From NCBI GenBank assembly GCA_019421865.1, contig JAHZEL010000010.1, forward strand, positions 36,122 through 100,121: DNA of 64,000 nucleotides. Direction: 5' to 3'. Every line of letters starts with the position of its first letter. Within the stretch, counting starts at the first letter, position 1. This DNA is from Desulfovibrionaceae bacterium. Its GTDB lineage: Bacteria; Desulfobacterota; Desulfovibrionia; Desulfovibrionales; Desulfovibrionaceae. A model generated the notes under the pieces. It saw only the letters and a list, made by a program, of their open reading frames with translations. It was not told where the DNA came from and ran no database searches. A program made the translations under genes and the position numbers. This document shows, one piece after another, positions 59,865-64,000 of this stretch.

Positions 59865-60048
59865 GATGCATCCTGAAAAAGGGAAATGTCCCGTTGAAGT
59901 GGCCGCGCAGCGGAAAAGCCGGATGTCCCGGTCCGCCGGACGGATGGATGATGGGTGCGGCCGAAAAGAAATCACTGTGCCTGAACTGCCGTTTCTGTCA
60001 AGTCCCGTGCCGGAGGCCTGAAACGGAGGGAGGAGGCAGAGAAAAGTT
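59865..60048. other. Promoter region of znuACB
   Basis: No gene. I looked for a palindromic AT-rich Zur box and did not find a convincing one. Confidence 0.4.
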
Positions 60049-60111
60049 GGAAAAGGCAGGAAAGGCAGGAAAGGCAGGAAAGGCAGGAAAGGCAGGAAAG
60101 GCAGGAAAGGC
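60049..60111 (+). repeat. Minisatellite, 9-bp unit AGGAAAGGC
   Basis: Six perfect tandem copies of AGGAAAGGC (60058-60111) preceded by one degenerate copy. Being a multiple of three it keeps frames open (Phe-Pro-Ala on the minus strand), but there is no start or ribosome binding site, so it is judged non-coding. About 190 bp upstream of znuA. Confidence 0.85.
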
Positions 60112-60112
60112 A

Positions 60113-60176
60113 GGCGGGGCTCCGCCCCGTACCCCGCCGGGGGGAATGATTCCCCCCGAACCCCCTCGGTTGCAGC
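60113..60176 (-). repeat. Dispersed hairpin repeat, family 2 copy B
   Basis: Contains GCGGGGCTCCGCCCCG, GGGGGGAATGATTCCCCCC and CCCCCTCGGTT. In reverse complement it matches the AACCGAGGGGG plus GGGGGAATCATTCCCCC blocks of 21766-21800. Each block can fold on itself. Confidence 0.65.
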
Positions 60177-60291
60177 GCAAAAGGGATTGCGGAGACGGGG
60201 CGAGGTTCGCTGTATGGCGGGGGAAAGGGGGGGGCGAAGAACGTACCGCGGAAGCCGGAAGTCTCGGAGGGCGATGTCCGGGCTGCCGCGG

Positions 60292-60358
60292 CAGTGCAGG
60301 TGTGTGCTTTCGCACCCACCTGCGGTGGCCGACTCCTGTCCGGCCTTCGCCGGACAGT
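60292..60358. repeat. Pair of adjacent perfect hairpins
   Basis: GCAGGTG..CACCTGC with inner GTGC/GCAC (about 60296-60323), followed by CTGTCCGGC and GCCGGACAG (about 60336-60358). No T tracts. REP-like appearance. Confidence 0.55.
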
Positions 60359-60440
60359 CGTGACTGAGGAAGGGATTGCAGGATGTTGGATAAATGAGCT
60401 GGAGTTTTTAAACGATTCGAGAGTTTCGCCCGCCCTGATT

Positions 60441-60477
60441 AAAGAAAAACGCCCGCTTCCCCGAGAGGCTGCGAGCG
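60441..60477 (-). terminator. Terminator of the liv operon
   Basis: On the minus strand CGCTCGC and GCGGGCG with a 14-nt loop are followed by TTTTTCTTT, 28 bp after the livF stop. Confidence 0.7.
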
Positions 60478-60504
60478 TACTTTTCCCGTCTTTCCTGTCT
60501 TTTC

Positions 60505-61213
60505 CTAGCCGCCGAGGTAGGCTTCGCGGACTTTGGGATTTTTGAGCATGTCCTTGCCGGGGCCTTCGAGCACGACGGAGCCGACTTCGAGGATGTAGGC
60601 GTAGTCCGCGATGGAGAGGGCGGCGTAGGCGTTCTGTTCCACGAGGAGCACGGTTTTACCGTCTTCGTTGATGCGGCGGATGATGTCGAAGATTTCGCGC
60701 ACGAGGATGGGGGCAAGGCCGAGGGACGGTTCATCGAGCATGATGAGGTCGGGTCGGCTCATGAGGGCGCGGCCCACGGCGAGCATCTGCTGTTCACCGC
60801 CGGAGAGGGTGCCCCCCTTCTGCCAGCTGCGCTCCTTGAGGCGCGGGAAGAGCTTGTAGACGAGTTCCCTGTCGCGGGCGATGCCGTCTTCATCCTTGCG
60901 GCACCATGCGCCGAGGGTGAGGTTTTCGGCCACGGTGAGGTGGGGCAGGATTCGTCTGCCTTCGGGGCTGAGGGCGATGCCGTTTCTCACCATGTTTTCC
61001 GCGGGCATGCCGAGCAGGTTCACGGGCTTGTCGCCTTCGTTTCTGGTGAGCAGAATTTCGCCGCTTGCGCCCTTCACGAGTCCGGCGATGGAGCGGATGA
61101 TGCTGCTTTTGCCCGCGCCGTTGGCCCCGATGAGGGTAACGACGCTGCCTCTGGGAATGGAGAGCGAAACGCCCTTGACGGCATGGATGCCGCCGTAATG
61201 CACATGAAGATCC

Positions 61214-61227
<14 letters not shown>
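60505..61227 (-). CDS. livF: Branched-chain amino acid ABC transporter ATPase
   Basis: 240 aa. Begins MLQIKDLHVHYGGIHAVKGV, the LivF pattern. Walker A GANGAGKSS, signature LSGGEQQMLAVGRALM, Walker B LIMLDEPSLGLAP, and the LivF-typical VEQNAYAALSIADYAYILE. Overlaps livG by 14 bp. Last gene of livHMGF in this operon. Confidence 0.95.
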
Positions 61228-61998
<771 letters not shown>

Positions 61999-62002
<4 letters not shown>

Positions 62003-63111
62003 GCCCTGTTCTCCTTCTTGCGTCCGAGGCGGGAAAGGAAGGCGGCTATGCTGTCCCAGGTGATTTCGCGCATGCCCATGATGCCTTCGCGCCGGTACAG
62101 AATGATGATGAGCAGGCACACGGAGAAGACCACCATGCGCATGCCGGGGATGCCGGGAATTTCGATGAAGCCGAGATTGAGGGGTTCTTCCACCACGCGG
62201 AGCCATTCGAGCAGCACCGTGATGATGACGCTGCCGATGATGGAGCCGGTGATGGAACCGAGTCCGCCTGCCACCACGATCATGAGGATGTTGTAGGTGA
62301 GCAGGAAGGTGAACATCTTGGGGTCGATGGTGGTGAGCAGGTTGCCGAGCAGGGCACCGCCCACGCCAGCGAGGAAGGCGCCGAGGCAGAAGGAGAAGAG
62401 CTTGGTGTGGAACACGTTGATGCCCATGACCTGAGCGGCGATTTCGTCGTCGCGCACGGCCTTGAGCACGTTGCCGAAGTTGCTGGAGAGAAGGCGTACC
62501 GTGCAGAACACGACCACGATGAGCCAGATGAAGCTGGTGAAGAGGTCGGTATGGCAGGGAATGCCCTTGATGCCGAGGGAACCGTTGGTGATGGGCGTGG
62601 CGTTGACGATGAGCACGCGGATGATTTCCGAGAAGCCCAGGGTGGCGATGCCGAGGTAGTCGCCGCCGAGTCTCAGCACGGGAATGCCGATGACGAGGGC
62701 GAAGAGCGTGGCCACGATGCCGCCGAGGATCACGGAGAACCAGAAGGGAGTATGGAGCGCGGCGAGGGAGGGAAGGATCTCGTCGATGATCCACATCATC
62801 TCCTTCTGGTCCGGGGTGAGCACGCATATGGCGGAGACGTAGGCGCCTATGGCCATGAAACCGGCGTGCCCGAGAGAAAACATGCCCGTGAAGCCGTAGA
62901 TGATATTGAGGGAGATGGCGAGGATGCCGTACACGGCCACGAGGTTGAGAATCTGGACTTCATAGCCGTTGAGCGGATCGGGCAGGAAGGAGAGGCCGAG
63001 ATCTTCGGCCATGCTTCCGTCGGCCCACCAGAGGAAGACAAAGAGCAGAGCCACGGCCGCAACGGTGAGCATGCGGTTCCGCATGAGTGTGGAAGAAGGG
63101 GATGCGCTCAT
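61999..63111 (-). CDS. livM: Branched-chain amino acid ABC transporter permease
   Basis: 370 aa with about ten membrane helices. Family signature LNIIYGFTGMFSLGHAGFMAIG near residue 70 (read in two blocks) and IPVLRLGGDYLGIATLGFSE near 170 are typical of LivM. Its start codon overlaps the livH stop by one base. Confidence 0.95.
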
Positions 63112-64000
63112 CAGATCTTCTCCTTCTGTTTTTCACCGAACAGGCCGGTGGGCTTCACCAGAAGGACAACGACCAGCAGAATGAAGGCGAAGGCGTCGCG
63201 GTAGCCGGACAGTTCCGGGAAGAAGGCGACGGCCATGATTTCGATGAAGCCGAGCATGAGGCCGCCGATCACGGCGCCCTGAATGGAGCCGATGCCGCCG
63301 AACACGGCGGCGATGAAGGCCTTGAAGCCGGGGAACACGCCCATGTAGGGGTTGATCTGCGGATAGCGCAGCGCCCACATGATGCCGGAGGCGGCGGCCA
63401 GAGCGGAGCCGATGGCGAAGGTGAGGGCGATGATCTTGTCCACGGACACGCCGAGCATGCGGGTAGTTTCGATGTCTTTTGATATGGCCTGCATGGCGAG
63501 ACCGGGCTTGGTGTGGTAGACCACATAGAGCAGAGCGGCCACGAGAATGGCGGTCACGCCGGGAACGAGCAGGGTGAGGGGCATGAGTCTTGCGCCGCCT
63601 ATGGTGATGATGCTCACGAGCCATTCGGGCTGATGCACGGGTCTGGGCAGTCCCGTGAAGACCACCACGGCGAGGCTTTCAAGGAAGAAGGAAACGGCAA
63701 TGGCGCTGATGAGGGCGGAAATGCGGGGAGCGTCGCGCAGGGGGCGGTAGGCGATCTTGTCCATGAGCACGCCGAGCGCGGCGGAGCCGAGAATGGCGAC
63801 CACCACGGCCACGGGCCAGGGCAGACAGAAGAGCGTGGTGCCGTAGAACACGAAATAGGCGCCGAGCATGAGGATGTCGCCGTGGGCGAAGTTGATGAGG
63901 CGCAGAATGCCGTAGACCATGGTGTAGCCGATGGCGATGAGACCGTACAGCGACCCCAGGGTGCGCGCGTTGAAGAAGTGTTGGAGGAAGAGTTCCAGAC
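63111..64000 (-). CDS. livH: Branched-chain amino acid ABC transporter permease, 5' end outside window
   Basis: 296 complete codons are visible and the frame is still open at the window edge, so the start lies beyond 64000. The edge-proximal codons read LELFLQHFFNARTLGSLYGL then IAIGYTMVYGILRLINFAHGD, the standard LivH N-terminus, so only a few residues are missing. Later INPYMGVFPGFKAFIAAVFG and GSIQGAVIGGLMLGF are also typical. First permease of the operon; a binding protein is expected upstream, outside the window. Confidence 0.94.
   Translation of the reverse strand, partial: LELFLQHFFNARTLGSLYGLIAIGYTMVYGILRLINFAHGDILMLGAYFVFYGTTLFCLPWPVAVVVAILGSAALGVLMDKIAYRPLRDAPRISALISAIAVSFFLESLAVVVFTGLPRPVHQPEWLVSIITIGGARLMPLTLLVPGVTAILVAALLYVVYHTKPGLAMQAISKDIETTRMLGVSVDKIIALTFAIGSALAAASGIMWALRYPQINPYMGVFPGFKAFIAAVFGGIGSIQGAVIGGLMLGFIEIMAVAFFPELSGYRDAFAFILLVVVLLVKPTGLFGEKQKEKI

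Noticed and set aside
60049..60111. CRISPR-like array
   Set aside because: Units are 9 bp without unique spacers; it is a simple minisatellite.

Overview
The window is a GC-rich bacterial chromosome segment. It most resembles a sulfate- or sulfite-reducing member of the Desulfovibrionaceae (Desulfovibrio/Bilophila/Mailhella-like). The main reasons are an HndD-type [FeFe] hydrogenase next to a selenocysteine-containing [NiFeSe] hydrogenase, rubrerythrin behind a Fur-family regulator, many ferredoxin-like proteins, and typical AGGAGG ribosome binding sites with heavily overlapping operons. No rRNA, CRISPR array or intact insertion sequence is visible. Taxonomy is an inference from gene content.

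Layout. 158-7166 (+): a BMP-family ABC importer (binding protein, two permeases, double ATPase) with an MdtD-like MFS exporter and a small unknown protein embedded in the operon. 7699-13481 (-): a tripartite RND efflux pump, divergent from a LysR regulator (13724-14632). 15584-19539: an NlpC/P60 lipoprotein, a CII-like DNA-binding protein, the SRP RNA gene (ffs, minus strand, with a consensus promoter), tRNA-Leu(GAG), and a divergent HxlR/short-chain dehydrogenase pair. 19822-21435 (+): a 5'-nucleotidase lipoprotein. 21818-28746 (-): purC-purF-purM-purL; the PurF homologue lacks its N-terminal nucleophile cysteine. 29240-32522 (-): a three-gene surface-polysaccharide operon headed by a tyrosine-recombinase-like protein that has lost most catalytic residues; two matched AAAAGTnnACTTTT sites lie in its promoter region. 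32887-37189 (-): gcvT-gcvH-gcvPA-gcvPB behind a glycine riboswitch and terminator. 37981-41862 (-): a two-gene [FeFe] hydrogenase whose partner is a fusion of the NuoF iron-sulfur domain with a GltD/NfnB-type flavoprotein. 43124-49164: an AbrB-family membrane protein, a proline-rich lipoprotein, a TtuA/TtcA-like tRNA thiolase, an Ala/Pro-rich anchored protein and a Bcr/CflA exporter. 49294-51825 (-): hysB-hysA, where an in-frame TGA in the large subunit encodes selenocysteine. 52059-53091 (+): fur/perR-like gene and rubrerythrin. 53903-55136: tRNA-Met(CAU) followed by an AT-rich stretch with an XRE regulator and an unknown protein. 55613-59864 (-): a winged-helix/4Fe-4S protein and a ZnuABC-type metal importer. 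60505-64000 (-): livHMGF branched-chain amino acid importer, running off the window.

How it fits together. The organism appears to handle H2 in two compartments: a Tat-exported NiFeSe enzyme outside and a bifurcation-type FeFe enzyme inside. It couples glycine level to glycine cleavage by riboswitch, and makes purines with an enzyme set resembling the Bacteroides/Clostridium versions. Importers for nucleoside-like compounds, zinc or manganese and branched-chain amino acids, plus RND and MFS exporters, suggest a host-associated or nutrient-rich anaerobic niche (inference).

Long open frames opposite the real genes (up to about 1300 codons) are mirror images caused by high GC at third codon positions and were left out. 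Several dispersed hairpin repeats, a 9-bp minisatellite and about a dozen intrinsic terminators were found in the intergenic DNA.
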